This document shows positions 1 through 9,959 of a stretch of DNA of 64,000 bases, one piece after another. This DNA is from Forficula auricularia. Its lineage: Eukaryota; Arthropoda; Insecta; Dermaptera; Forficulidae. Position numbers and translations under genes: made by a program. The stretch spans positions 18,779,079 through 18,843,078 of the forward strand of contig JALMQS010000128.1 in the NCBI GenBank assembly GCA_024734495.1, given 5' to 3'. Every line of letters starts with the position of its first letter. Within the stretch, counting starts at the first letter, position 1. A model generated the notes under the pieces. It saw nothing but the letters and a program-made list of their open reading frames with translations, made no database searches and was not told the origin of the DNA.

Positions 1-333
1 TTTTTTATTTTTTGGAAAACCTTTTTAATTGCTATAATTATGATTTAGGACTCGGTGCATATTAATACTTGATTAATATCGTATTTAGCAACTCTTTCAC
101 ATATTTTATTGCTTCTCTAAATAGCTATGCATTCACCCGTAAATAAAGAAGGCATAGCTTCAAATTTATAACTTTTATATACATTTACTGATGGAAACCA
201 CCAAGCGCAGCCCACCATAGAAGGATTGGATTTTTCAGATCCGTCTGTAAAAATTAGATAGCTATCAGGGAAATTTGATCTATAGTTTTTAAGGAATTTG
301 GTGTTGGTAGTTGGTGAAACATTTTTTTAAAAT

Positions 334-484
334 TATTGGATAAAAAATACTTTCTGTTTCTCCTGAAGATGGGTTAGTCACCTGAAATATATATATCGAG
401 ATTAAAGATTCTCCAAAAATAAATTCGTTTTATTTTTTATATCTTAATGTGAAACCTACCAAGTATTTTTTATCCAATAATTTT
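334..484. repeat. Short inverted repeat with a weak hammerhead-like core
   Basis: Two arms of about 21 bases (334..355 and 460..484) are reverse complements. Between them, 363..387 reads CTGAAGA, T, a GG/CC helix of only two pairs, then T and GAAA. This resembles the stronger hammerhead-like motifs further along but is too weak to stand alone. The rest of 1..722 is AT-rich with no gene seen. Confidence 0.35.
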
Positions 485-722
485 AAATTTTATCTAACAT
501 ATGTATGAAATAAAGTATTTATTTTAGACTTTTCACTCATATGAACTTTTCTGTTGGAAATTAAATATTCTTTAATAAGGGCATTATATAAATTTGTGTA
601 ACTCAAAGAGTTAGGTAGTAATGGTGAAATTTATGTGGAAAGTTAGATAAACACTGCTCTATCGCTCTAGATATTCTCAACCTATAAATAAGCTGACGTG
701 TTCTGATGTGGACATCCACTTG

Positions 723-1496
723 ACTTTACCATACAACCTGGGCCCTAAAATTATTTATAATCATGTAGGGGGGGGGTTAGTTTTTGAATTTTTAAACTTC
801 TGGTGTCCCACTGATTATGTATACAAAATTTAGTTGAGTTTGGTAAATGGCCAAGATTTTCATTTTTTGACCCCCCCCCCCCCCCATTTTGGGCGGTTAG
901 TTTTTGTATTTTTATACTTCATGGGGTCCACTGATTATGTATACAAAATTTGGTTGAGTTTGGTATATGACCAAGATTTTCATTTTTTGACCCCCCCCCC
1001 ATTTTAGGCGGTTAGTTTTTGCATTTTTAGACTTCTGGGGGTCCACTGATTATGTATACAAAATTTGTTTGAATTTGCTCAAACGGCCTAGATTTTTAAT
1101 TTTTAAGCCCCCTTAATTTTGGGTCGATATGCACCAAAATCTAATCAGCTCTTAATCTCAATGGACCAAAACTACGTGTGAAATTTGGTTTCGATGTTCA
1201 CACTAGTTTTTAAGGTAGCTCGTCCACAAAAATTTGGTAACCCACAGACTAACTAACAACCAGACAACCAGACTAACCAGACATTTTGACAAAACAATAA
1301 TTATCTCGAAAAATATAATTTTTTGGATGTTCACTTATTAGAGATTTTTTGTAGAGCGAAATGCCATGGTTTCGCTCAATTTTTTTAATCAAAATAGTTT
1401 CAGCCGTTTTGAGATATTTCGAAAAAAAAGAAGGAAAAAAACCACTTTTTTCATGAACGATTACAATATTTGACCATACCCTGTATGGTAAAGTAA
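723..1496. mobile_element. Non-autonomous repeat (family M1) with internal tandem units and poly-C tracts
   Basis: Both ends carry ACTTTACCATACA in inverted orientation, so this looks like a MITE-like element of about 770 bp. Inside, a unit of about 125 bp (GGCGGTTAGTTTTTG at its start, a GTCCACTGATTATG core, and a run of C) is repeated roughly three times. No protein is encoded. Related copies lie at 44380..47370, where a Tc1-like element interrupts it, and at 59146..60308. The superfamily was not assigned. Confidence 0.55.
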
Positions 1497-3015
1497 AAAA
1501 CTCTCAGGAAGTATCATTTTGATAATTTAATATCCTAAAATATTGGACATTATATATAATTAGCTCAGATCAATATTTTAGTAGCTAGAAAGATTTTTAA
1601 TTTCAATAACTAAACAACATTTTATTAAATTATAATCGGTTTAATATAAAGGGGACTGTCCACTATGAATGTGAAAATGTTTATCGAAATCCGAGTCATC
1701 AGCCAAATACATTATTTTGTTATTCAAAAAATTATTTGGACAATTCATTGGGCTTCAATTACTACATTAATAACAATTAATACACGTATTGAAAAATATT
1801 TAAATTCTTATAACTCGAAAACTATGGATTTTAGAGATTTCATCCACATATAAGATTTTTTGTTAGAAATTTAATGCAGTAATATGTTGTTTATTTTTTA
1901 TTCAAAAAATAATCTAAGTCAATTCATTGGGCTTGAATTTTTATATTGAAAAATATTTGCATATCCCTAGCTCGGAAAACGCGAGGGGGTGGAATGTTGA
2001 AATTAATAGGGGGATTAATGTATCTTATGTTCAAAGGGAATTGGGCTTTACTTCATTTACGTTGTTTTATTATTATATTATTATTTTTTTGATCTGCTTC
2101 GACTTTTTATGGGGTATGGGTGTATCTCAGTGGCTGATCTAAGTGTCGGCGTCCCTATAATGAAGAACGAGATGTATATGATTGTGGAGGAGATGAGGAT
2201 GTGGATTTCCTGGTGCTTATATCTAGAAATAATTACAAATACTGACCAGCATATAACAAGAGAATGAGATGTTTATTCTTGAGCAGTTACAAATAATTAC
2301 GGCGAGGTAGTGAAATATCTCCTATGTAGTTTCCCAGTAGAGGTGGAGGAACCTGTGTATATGTAAGCTCTATTTGGAGGCTTACACGGAGAACACTGTT
2401 GATTCCGGCGGAGTATTTTAATGGTAGACTTCCGATGTTGAAGAACGGCTGGCGAAGGTAATATATATATATATGTATAACAGATTTGAGGACCGAATCA
2501 GAAGGTGTGCTTCTTTGGTGGCTCTAGGTATATAATTACATATATATATATATATTTAGCGGTCTGCGCTTCGTACGCTGGTACTTCTTCCCTCGAGAAG
2601 GACGTATATCAATAAAATGAAGTATCCGCCTTGGGTAACTTCGGGCCGATCGATGTAAAAATATGTAGAAGGAGAATTTATCTTTCTCTTCACTCTCTGC
2701 AGGCCTGAGCGATTCTCTCTCTCCGGTGTCTCGGAGTAGACTCCTTTGTGTGTGCTTTCTCTCTCTCTCAACTGGTGCGGTCATTCCTCTCTCATTATGC
2801 TCTTAATGTATGTGATTACTGGTCAATCAATGCTTACTCTACCTGGAACTCATCAGGCTCAACCGTTTGTCTTACTAATTAATAAATTACACATATATAC
2901 ATATAAAATTCCAAATAAAAAAAATATACACTTTAATTGTTTGACTTCGCACAATTCACGCTCGTCATCGCAAGGCCATTGCAAGTTAGATAAACTCTGA
3001 TCTATCCCCTTAGAT
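1497..3015. other. No gene recognised; AT-rich with TA microsatellites
   Basis: Short open frames are present but have no recognisable domain or splice context. Short TA runs lie near 2461..2474 and 2541..2556. The stretch 2140..2800 is less AT-rich than its surroundings and may be old transposon or LTR sequence, but nothing specific supports a call. Confidence 0.4.
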
Positions 3016-3331
3016 CACTGTTCTTCAACCTGTGTTCGGCGGAACCGTATAGGGTTCCATTTCCACTCAAACGTTTAGGGGTTCCGCGACTCAATGCTAA
3101 AATTCGATGTATTCAAATAATATGCTTTTATTAGTGAAACTACAAGGTATCATATTTTAATTTAGGGATAAAGATAAGAAATATTTACCCAATGAGAAAG
3201 CTTAGGCTGTTTATGTGCCAGGTCTTTAATACGTTCTTTAAAACTTTTGAAATTTTTATGCAAGTTACTTTCCCCCTTGAAATACTAAAAATCCCACTTG
3301 GGGAGAATTCCACACCGGTTGAGAACCACTG
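3016..3331. mobile_element. hAT-like MITE
   Basis: The left end CACTGTTCTTCAACCTGTG matches in inverted form the right end CCGGTTGAGAACCACTG, the usual terminal pattern of hAT elements. It is about 316 bp and non-coding. The flanking 8-mers (CCTTAGAT and GTGTAGAC) agree only partly, so the target duplication is eroded or the ends are off by a few bases. Confidence 0.55.
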
Positions 3332-3799
3332 GTGTAGACGCTTTGTCTACTATATTTATTCCATTATCAGTCTTTTAAATGGTAATATTATAGATAATAG
3401 AAATTCCCTGGTTTATCATAATTATTGATAACAAAACCGGAAAGAGAAGAATCAAACTATATAAATATTTGACCAACACAATACCAATATCAATATAACA
3501 TGTGTTTTCAACCTAATGGAGAGAATTTTCACATGAGATATATTTTTGAATTTGGCAGAGGAAACTAAACTATGCTATTGTTTGTCGAGCTAGAACAAGC
3601 TTTCAAGGGTATTCTAAATGGAAACCTATATGTTTCTATACATATTCTGAATCTACAAAAAAAGTGAATAACTTTTATTAAGAGTCTATCATCGTCTGTC
3701 GAGTCGAACGGATCAAATATAAATCCTTTGACCTCTGAGCCGATTTATAATAAATTTTAAATAGTATATATAGATTCGTAAACTCTATCACATTTTTAA

Positions 3800-6448
3800 C
3801 TAATAAATAAGGCAAATGCCTTTGATTGAAATACAAACTATTTATTCATTAAATTCAGTGTAAACCAGTGAACTAAGTGAAAACAATTTTATCTGCATCA
3901 AAATCCAGAGTCTCATGAATTAATGAGACAATGTCAGATAATGAAGACACTCCCAACCAAGATGTTACATGGCAAAGGGTTAAACGGCGAAGATCAAGCT
4001 CAGGAAACTTCGACCCTAAACAAACAGCCCCTGAAATTCAACTCTCAAATAGATACTCTTCGTTATCGAACCATGAAGTCGAGGTAAATAACAGTCCAAA
4101 TAAGGAAAAATCTAATTCTAACCAAGTAACAAGAGTCCAAAGACCTCCACCTATTTATATATATGACGTGCTAAATTTTTCTGAAATGGCAAACACCATT
4201 TCAAGCGTTATAGACAAAAATGATTACATCTGTAAAGCCCTAGTCAATTCGACAGTCAAAATATATACAACCACAAGTGATTCATTTAGAAAACTGGCAA
4301 AATACTTAAAAGAGAAAAATATAATTCATCACACTTACCAACTAAAAGAAGATCGCTCTTTTAGAGTTGTCATCAGAAATCTTCATCACACTACTGATAT
4401 CAATGAGGTTAAATTTGAACTAGCCGAAAAAGGTTTTGATGTCAGAAACATTATCAACATAAAACACAGAATCACCAAAAGTCCTCTACCACTTTTCTTT
4501 CTTGACCTTGAGCCAAATGAAAATAATAAACTTATTTATAGTATAAGTTATCTCCAAAATACTAAAATAGTGATAGAACCACCCAGGAAAAATAAAGAAA
4601 TCCCTCAGTGCAGCCGATGCCTATTATTTAATCACATGAAAAGTTACTGTTTAAAACCATATAGGTGCGTCAGGTGTGGCCTATTTCATAGATCCGAAAG
4701 TTGCACTAAACCCAAAGATACACCAGCCACCTGTGCAAATTGTTCTCTAAACCACCCTGCAAACTACAAGGGTTGCTCAACTTATAAGGAATTAATAAAA
4801 AGAAGAAACATGCCACTCCAAAACAAAATAATTAATAATAGAGTTAACAAAAATAACCAAATAGCTACTCAATTTGCAGTAGCAGATATCCAAACTCCAC
4901 CCCAAACTCCTTCTACTCACTTAAATCAAAACTTTCAACAAACACAAAGGTCATATGCAAGTGTTTTAATAAACGATAATCACAATAATAATTCAAATGA
5001 TCTCAATACCATGTTAACATCATTTATAAATGAATTTAAATCACTATTTACTCAACTTTTAAATCAAAACAGCATGATCCTAAACTTGCTAACAAAAGTC
5101 ATAAACAAGAATGATGCCTAATTCCTATATAATAGTTCTCTGGAATGCTAATGGACTAGCACAACGACGACAAGAAATTGAAATTTTTCTATTAACTAAA
5201 AAAATAGACATATTATTAATTTCAGAAACCCACTTCACAAGTAAGAACTATTTCTCTATCCCCGGGTACAATTGCTACTCTTCTTTACACCCAGACGGTA
5301 AGGCACATGCTGGAACTGCTATTATTATCAAAAATTCAATCTATCACCATGAGTTAGAAAAATTTGAAAAAGATTATCTTCAAGCCACATCAATATCAAT
5401 ATCAGATATAAACGGATCAAATATCATAATTAGTGCTATATACTGTCCACCTAAACATTCTATATCAACTGAACAATTTTCAAAATTTTTTGACACTCTT
5501 GGTCCTAAATTCATAGCTGGTGGAGATTTTAATTCCAAACACACATCTTTTGAATCCAGATTAATAACACCTAAAGGTAGAAACTTACTTAAAACTATTA
5601 CAAATAAAGGATATAATATCCTATCCACTGGAAAACCTACTTACTGGCCCTCAGACCCAAATAGGTTACCTGACTTACTTGATTTTTACATATCTAAAGG
5701 TATCTCTAACTCGTACATTAACGTTGAAGAATGTCTAGACCTTAGTTCTGATCATACTCCTGTGATTGCTACATTGAGCTCTTACATAATAATAAAAGAA
5801 AAAGAAAAAACCCCTTCGTTATATAATAAAAAAACAAACTGGGAATCATTCAAAATAAACATCGATGAAAATTTAAATACCAAAATTCCTCTTAAAACAG
5901 AAGAGGATATTGAGAAAGCTATAGAACACCTAAATAGCCACATCCACGAAGCAGCCAGGTTATCTACACCTCAATTAGATAATCAAACTACTAAAATAAA
6001 TTACCCAATTGAAATAAGGGAAAAAATAACTTTAAAAAGAAGACTAAGAAAAATTTGGCAAAGAAGTCAATATATACCTGATAAATTGGCCTATAACAGA
6101 GCCTCTAAAATATTAAAAAATTTAATTACAAAAAATAAAAATGATACCCTACAGGATTACCTATCGAAACTATCCCCACAAGGTATTAATGAATATTCCT
6201 TGTGGAAAGTAACCAAATATTTAAAAAGACCAAAGCAATTCTCACCCCCACTAAAAACAGATACAAATACATGGGCAAGAACAAATATTGAAAAAGCAAA
6301 CACATTTTCCAAACATTTGGAACATACATTCAATCCGTTCCCCCAAACATGCACAAATTTAGTGAACAATGAAATAATAAATTTCTTAGAAACCCCATTT
6401 CAATTATCCCCACCTATACCTTTCTTTTCAATAAATCAAGTTCAAACA
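3800..6448 (+). mobile_element. Jockey-like non-LTR retrotransposon, 3' truncated
   Basis: The segment holds a probable 5' untranslated region, a gag-like ORF1 and the start of ORF2 up to the linker after the endonuclease. Similarity ends near 6448, before any reverse transcriptase motif. LINE copies are normally 5' truncated, so an intact 5' half lacking its 3' half points to a later deletion, recombination or insertion. The exact 5' end and target duplication could not be fixed. Confidence 0.7.
3931..5121 (+). CDS. LINE ORF1 (gag-like nucleic-acid-binding protein)
   Basis: This 396-residue open frame is the ORF1 protein of a Jockey-clade LINE, which binds the element's RNA and forms the ribonucleoprotein. 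The first 90 residues are polar and low in complexity. Residues about 125-190 resemble the PRE_C2HC domain of arthropod gag-like proteins. Residues about 225-290 hold three consecutive cysteine/histidine zinc knuckles, the hallmark of this protein class. The tail is rich in Asn and Gln. The frame ends at TAA 5119..5121 and overlaps the ORF2 start by 11 nt in a different frame, as is common in these elements. No internal stop or frameshift is seen, so the copy is fairly young. Confidence 0.85.
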   Translation: MSDNEDTPNQDVTWQRVKRRRSSSGNFDPKQTAPEIQLSNRYSSLSNHEVEVNNSPNKEKSNSNQVTRVQRPPPIYIYDVLNFSEMANTISSVIDKNDYICKALVNSTVKIYTTTSDSFRKLAKYLKEKNIIHHTYQLKEDRSFRVVIRNLHHTTDINEVKFELAEKGFDVRNIINIKHRITKSPLPLFFLDLEPNENNKLIYSISYLQNTKIVIEPPRKNKEIPQCSRCLLFNHMKSYCLKPYRCVRCGLFHRSESCTKPKDTPATCANCSLNHPANYKGCSTYKELIKRRNMPLQNKIINNRVNKNNQIATQFAVADIQTPPQTPSTHLNQNFQQTQRSYASVLINDNHNNNSNDLNTMLTSFINEFKSLFTQLLNQNSMILNLLTKVINKNDA

Positions 6449-6499
6449 TGCATGCGCGTCAGCCTTGTGTGTATGCAACCAAATGCTCATCATTTTTAG
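5111..6499 (+). CDS. LINE ORF2 5' part: apurinic-type endonuclease, reverse transcriptase missing
   Basis: The first 230 residues form an exonuclease-endonuclease-phosphatase fold endonuclease, which nicks target DNA for target-primed reverse transcription. Visible active-site blocks are WNANG (Asn), SETH (Glu), AIYCPP, GGDFNSKH (Asp and Asn) and SSDHTP (Asp, His), all intact. Residues about 240-440 are the basic linker usual before the reverse transcriptase of Jockey-clade proteins. Homology stops near base 6448; the last 16 or so codons come from unrelated sequence and run to TAG at 6499. A full ORF2 would be around 900 residues. The gene is therefore a fragment, although its reading frame is open. 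Confidence 0.85.
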   Translation: MMPNSYIIVLWNANGLAQRRQEIEIFLLTKKIDILLISETHFTSKNYFSIPGYNCYSSLHPDGKAHAGTAIIIKNSIYHHELEKFEKDYLQATSISISDINGSNIIISAIYCPPKHSISTEQFSKFFDTLGPKFIAGGDFNSKHTSFESRLITPKGRNLLKTITNKGYNILSTGKPTYWPSDPNRLPDLLDFYISKGISNSYINVEECLDLSSDHTPVIATLSSYIIIKEKEKTPSLYNKKTNWESFKINIDENLNTKIPLKTEEDIEKAIEHLNSHIHEAARLSTPQLDNQTTKINYPIEIREKITLKRRLRKIWQRSQYIPDKLAYNRASKILKNLITKNKNDTLQDYLSKLSPQGINEYSLWKVTKYLKRPKQFSPPLKTDTNTWARTNIEKANTFSKHLEHTFNPFPQTCTNLVNNEIINFLETPFQLSPPIPFFSINQVQTCMRVSLVCMQPNAHHF

Positions 6500-8700
6500 C
6501 CTTTACCATAAGTAAAAGGCGCAACCGCTATAATTAATTTTTACTTAGGCCTGCGTTCTACTGGCATCACTGTGTCAATGGTACTCATCCGATGAATTGA
6601 ACAAATATTTGTATTTACCATATACAACAAGAATATAAAAGATTTTTTCACAAATTGAATCTATTACAATATAAATTATAACGTATTATTTAATTTCCAT
6701 TAAATGCCAAATTATTTTTTGATATATTCATACAAAACATGGTATTGTAGGTGAGAAGTATAATAATTCCCACTGCCCATATATATAAATAATTACTTTT
6801 ATAGTACAAAGTAGAATTTTAACAAGATGTGGAACTTAGGTGATCCAAATCAAGCTGAAACTGCATTGTAGTATCTATAATAGTCTTCCTGATAATGAAA
6901 CAGACTCTGAAAATGACCAAGATGATGAAGTATAAGAAGAATTGGATAGTTTAGAGATGAATTCTTCTTCAATTTCGGCATCTATTCTATAAATCAAGAT
7001 GATCAACTAATTCTTGACTTACAAGCTTCTCCTTTATTGGATGATAGTTTCATAGTAATAAGTGCCTGGAGCACCGAGCGATGCTCGCTAACTTTTTGCC
7101 TTTAAATAGCTTAAGTTTCAAATTTCAAGGCTTTGCGACTTACCGAAGACGAGATATGAACAATTAAAATATTTATTTTGCGACATGACTAATTTACACC
7201 CCTTCCTTTATTTCAATTGGATTAAAATCTATACACGACTAATAACTTATGACACTTGATAAGTAGGTACACCAGTTTTAAAAAAAAATCGTTAGTGCCG
7301 TTTTTGACGATATGGACAAAGAAGTTGATTTTTTGTTTCTAGTCGAACTTTAAATTTTTTTAAGGGATTTGAAATTGAAACAGAATTTTTAAATACTGAT
7401 CCCAATTATGGTGTTAAAATCAACATTATTTAAAAGCTTAAAAAATTGGGAACGGTTTTAAAGTTATCAATGGCACAGCTGAAAGAGGAATCAAATTAAT
7501 CCAAAACTATAATTTATGTTTGACGAAAGACGAGAAACAACGGCAGTTTCTGTTACAAGTTGTATCTGAATGTAGGAAAATTGTTCCTGAATTTTCAAAA
7601 ACCACCTTATCTAAGCCATTACTACCTTAATCTGATAATTTTAAATAATAATCATTTATAAGAATTTCTTTGAATAATAAAATGCATTTAAACATTATTA
7701 GTTTCTCATTTTTATACCTTCTTTGCTATTCTTTTCTATTAATTCCTTCATATTCAATTTGGATTTTGCTCCATTTACTTGATAATACTTTTAACTAAAG
7801 CCTTTTTATTGTAGAAAATGAAAAATCTGGAAAGGAGATGGAATTGAATGTTGAAATGTTTTTTGCATTTGCTTAAAAAGGCACTTTTGAGGATTCGGAT
7901 CATGTCCTTTCTTGGAAAATGCTAGATATCACTCAATTCTAGAGGTATTAACAAAAAAGTGGCCCAAGTAAAACTTCAAGGTAACAAAATTTCTGAAATG
8001 AGATAAGAATTCTGGTAAAAAGAGTGGTTTTCATTTTATGAAGGAAAAACTGTGATATGTAATGCAATGTAAGGCCCCATATTTTCCTAAACACTGACAA
8101 TGATTGAAGCAAATTTTATAATTGTCTTGCCCTAAATTCCAAATTGTTTCTCAAAAATTTTATATCTTTGAATAAATTTGGTGTTTTGATTTCTGACCTA
8201 TTTCGAGTCTATTCACTTAATTCTTTCAGCTCGGTACTAACATATAAAAAAACAATAAAAAAAAAACATGGTTCTGAAGGGCCTCAACAGGACTACAACT
8301 ACCGTATATGAGAAAGAGAGAGACAACTTATTTCGTAAATATTATCTCTATCTTTTGTTGCCAAATATTTTTATCATTATCTTAACTTATCAAAAATAAA
8401 ATCAATTTTTTCTTACAAATGGTCAAATACAATACTTTATTTATAGATAAAGAATGATAAGTGAGATCAATTTTCATTTATTATAATATATATTCTTTTA
8501 TGAAACTGCATTTAAGAAAATCAACATATCGTTTTAAATATAAAAGCCATTTTATTTAGAGAATTTATCTTAGATATTTATTAGTTTGCTAAGTTGATAA
8601 AGATGATTAAATCTTATTCAAACAAGAAAAATGAAAATAAAGATTATAATGAGAGCGAAAAACTTTGTTTTAATAAGTAAATGATTAAATACTCTTAAAA
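6500..8700. other. No intact gene; degenerate repeats
   Basis: Around 6825..6990 a broken frame reads like an acidic amino-terminus of a transposon protein. Around 7460..7620 another short frame (containing LTKDEKQRQFLLQVV) resembles a repeat-encoded protein seen in arthropods, but the family could not be named. 7090..7330 is a repeat with a partner at 57880..58140. 7845..8010 matches 48715..48850. The remainder is AT-rich with nothing further recognised. Confidence 0.4.
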
Positions 8701-8701
8701 T

Positions 8702-9436
8702 ATGTTAACATTTCCCGATGACATTGCCCTTCTAGGAAGCAACAAAAAAGAATTAGAGGACGCTCTGAATGGAATTAACCAAATCCTAATAGAAGAAATC
8801 AAAATGAAAATAAACAAGAATAAAACCAAGGTCCTAGTATGTACAAAAAGAGAAGAAACGAGACAGGAATGCATCAAATTTAACCAAGAAAACCTAGAAT
8901 GGGTTAAGGAATTCCGCTACCTAGGAAGTAAAATAACATGGGATGGGAGGAGCGAAAACGAAATTAAATCAAAAATTGCCCAAGCAAAAATGGGGTTTAA
9001 TTCAAAACAAAAACTACTATGCTCGTTCTCAATCAGCTTAGAAAACAGGAAGATGCTATTGAAGACATATGTATGGAGCATAGCCATGTACGAGTGTGAA
9101 ACCTGGACAATTGGAAAAGCGGAGAGAAAGAGATTAGAGGCTTTCGAAATGTGGTGCTACAGAAGAATGATGAATATCAAATGGATGGATAAAATTACAA
9201 ATGAAGAAGTTCTTGGAAGAATCGGAGAAAGAAGAACCTTGTGGAAGAGTCTGAAGAAGAGAAGAGGTCAGATGATGGGACACACACTGAGACATGGGGG
9301 ACTGCTTAGGGATATCTTGGAGGGGGAGGAGGGAAAGAAAAGGGAAAGGCCCAGATCAGAATTTTTCAACCAAATAATTGGGGATATGGGATGCGAGACA
9401 TTTAGAGGTCAAACAGCTGGCAGGGGACAGAGTTGA
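8702..9436 (+). pseudogene. RTE-like LINE reverse transcriptase, carboxy-terminal fragment
   Basis: A 244-residue open frame begins inside the reverse transcriptase domain. The catalytic YADD motif is degenerate (FPDD at residues 3-6). It is followed by the KTK motif and FRYLGSKI thumb region, and then the basic tail with GRIGERR and the GHTLRHGG motif common in endonuclease-reverse transcriptase proteins of arthropod RTE-like elements. The 5' two thirds of the element is absent, the usual result of incomplete reverse transcription. The degenerate active site and truncation mean it cannot act. Related 3' fragments lie in DOHH intron 1 and at 36760..36960. Confidence 0.8.
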
Positions 9437-9497
9437 GTGGAGACGGGTGGTTGCGTCAAACCAGTCTTAGGACTGTATACTCAATGATGATGATGAA
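8702..9497 (+). mobile_element. 5'-truncated RTE-like LINE with TGA-repeat tail
   Basis: After the reverse transcriptase frame, the element runs through a short 3' segment ending in repeated ATG/TGA triplets (near 9483..9497). Short tandem 3' tails rather than poly-A are typical of RTE-clade elements. The sequence AAACCAGTCTTAGGACT near 9459 recurs in inverted orientation at three sites in DOHH intron 1. Confidence 0.7.
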
Positions 9498-9714
9498 AAT
9501 AGTGTTAAAATTAGTAAGACTTATTGAAAAAGAGAAATGCATCATTGAATCTCAACGAAATAGAACTTAACATAAAAAAATCTAGGTATTATGATAAGGG
9601 AACAAAAATTATTGACTAGAGTGCAGTTTAATCCCCCCCCTACCACCAGCAATACTATATATGTTTGTCTAGATTAATTTGTAACAACGCTTAGAGAAAT
9701 TTCTCTAAAAAAAT

Positions 9715-9790
9715 TACCCTCTTGCCTAGAATCGAACCGACGAACTCTTGAACTATGGTCATCAGCTCTAACCACTAGACCAATGTCACA
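9715..9790 (-). repeat. Degenerate tRNA-like sequence, probably a SINE head
   Basis: On the minus strand there is an A-box-like TGGTCTAGTGGTTAGAGC and a B-box-like GGTTCGATTCT at tRNA spacing. The acceptor and T stems do not pair properly, so this is not a working tRNA gene. It fits a tRNA-derived SINE or pseudogene. Confidence 0.5.
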
Positions 9791-9959
9791 TTAATATTTA
9801 TATCTTGATTTCTTTTACTAAAACTATATATTTTTGATTTAGACTTTGTGTTTAGATTATATTGTATTCATTTGAACTCGAATGAAAATGAAAAAACACC
9901 AATAGATTTTAAATTAAGAAACATTAAATATATATTAATTAACGAGGCAAATTTGAAAT

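Noticed and set aside
363..387. Fourth hammerhead-like core (CTGAAGA ... GAAA) inside an inverted repeat
   Set aside because: Helix II would have only two pairs and stem I does not form convincingly; kept only as a weak note.
2536..3000. Overlapping open frames on both strands with Arg/Ser-rich or mixed composition
   Set aside because: No domain, no splice-site context, and frames on several phases overlap; the composition follows simple CT-rich repeats.
3192..3428. 78-codon plus-strand frame
   Set aside because: It crosses the right end of the hAT-like MITE (3016..3331) and shows no family resemblance.
9715..9790. Functional tRNA gene on the minus strand
   Set aside because: A and B boxes are present, but acceptor and T stems do not pair.
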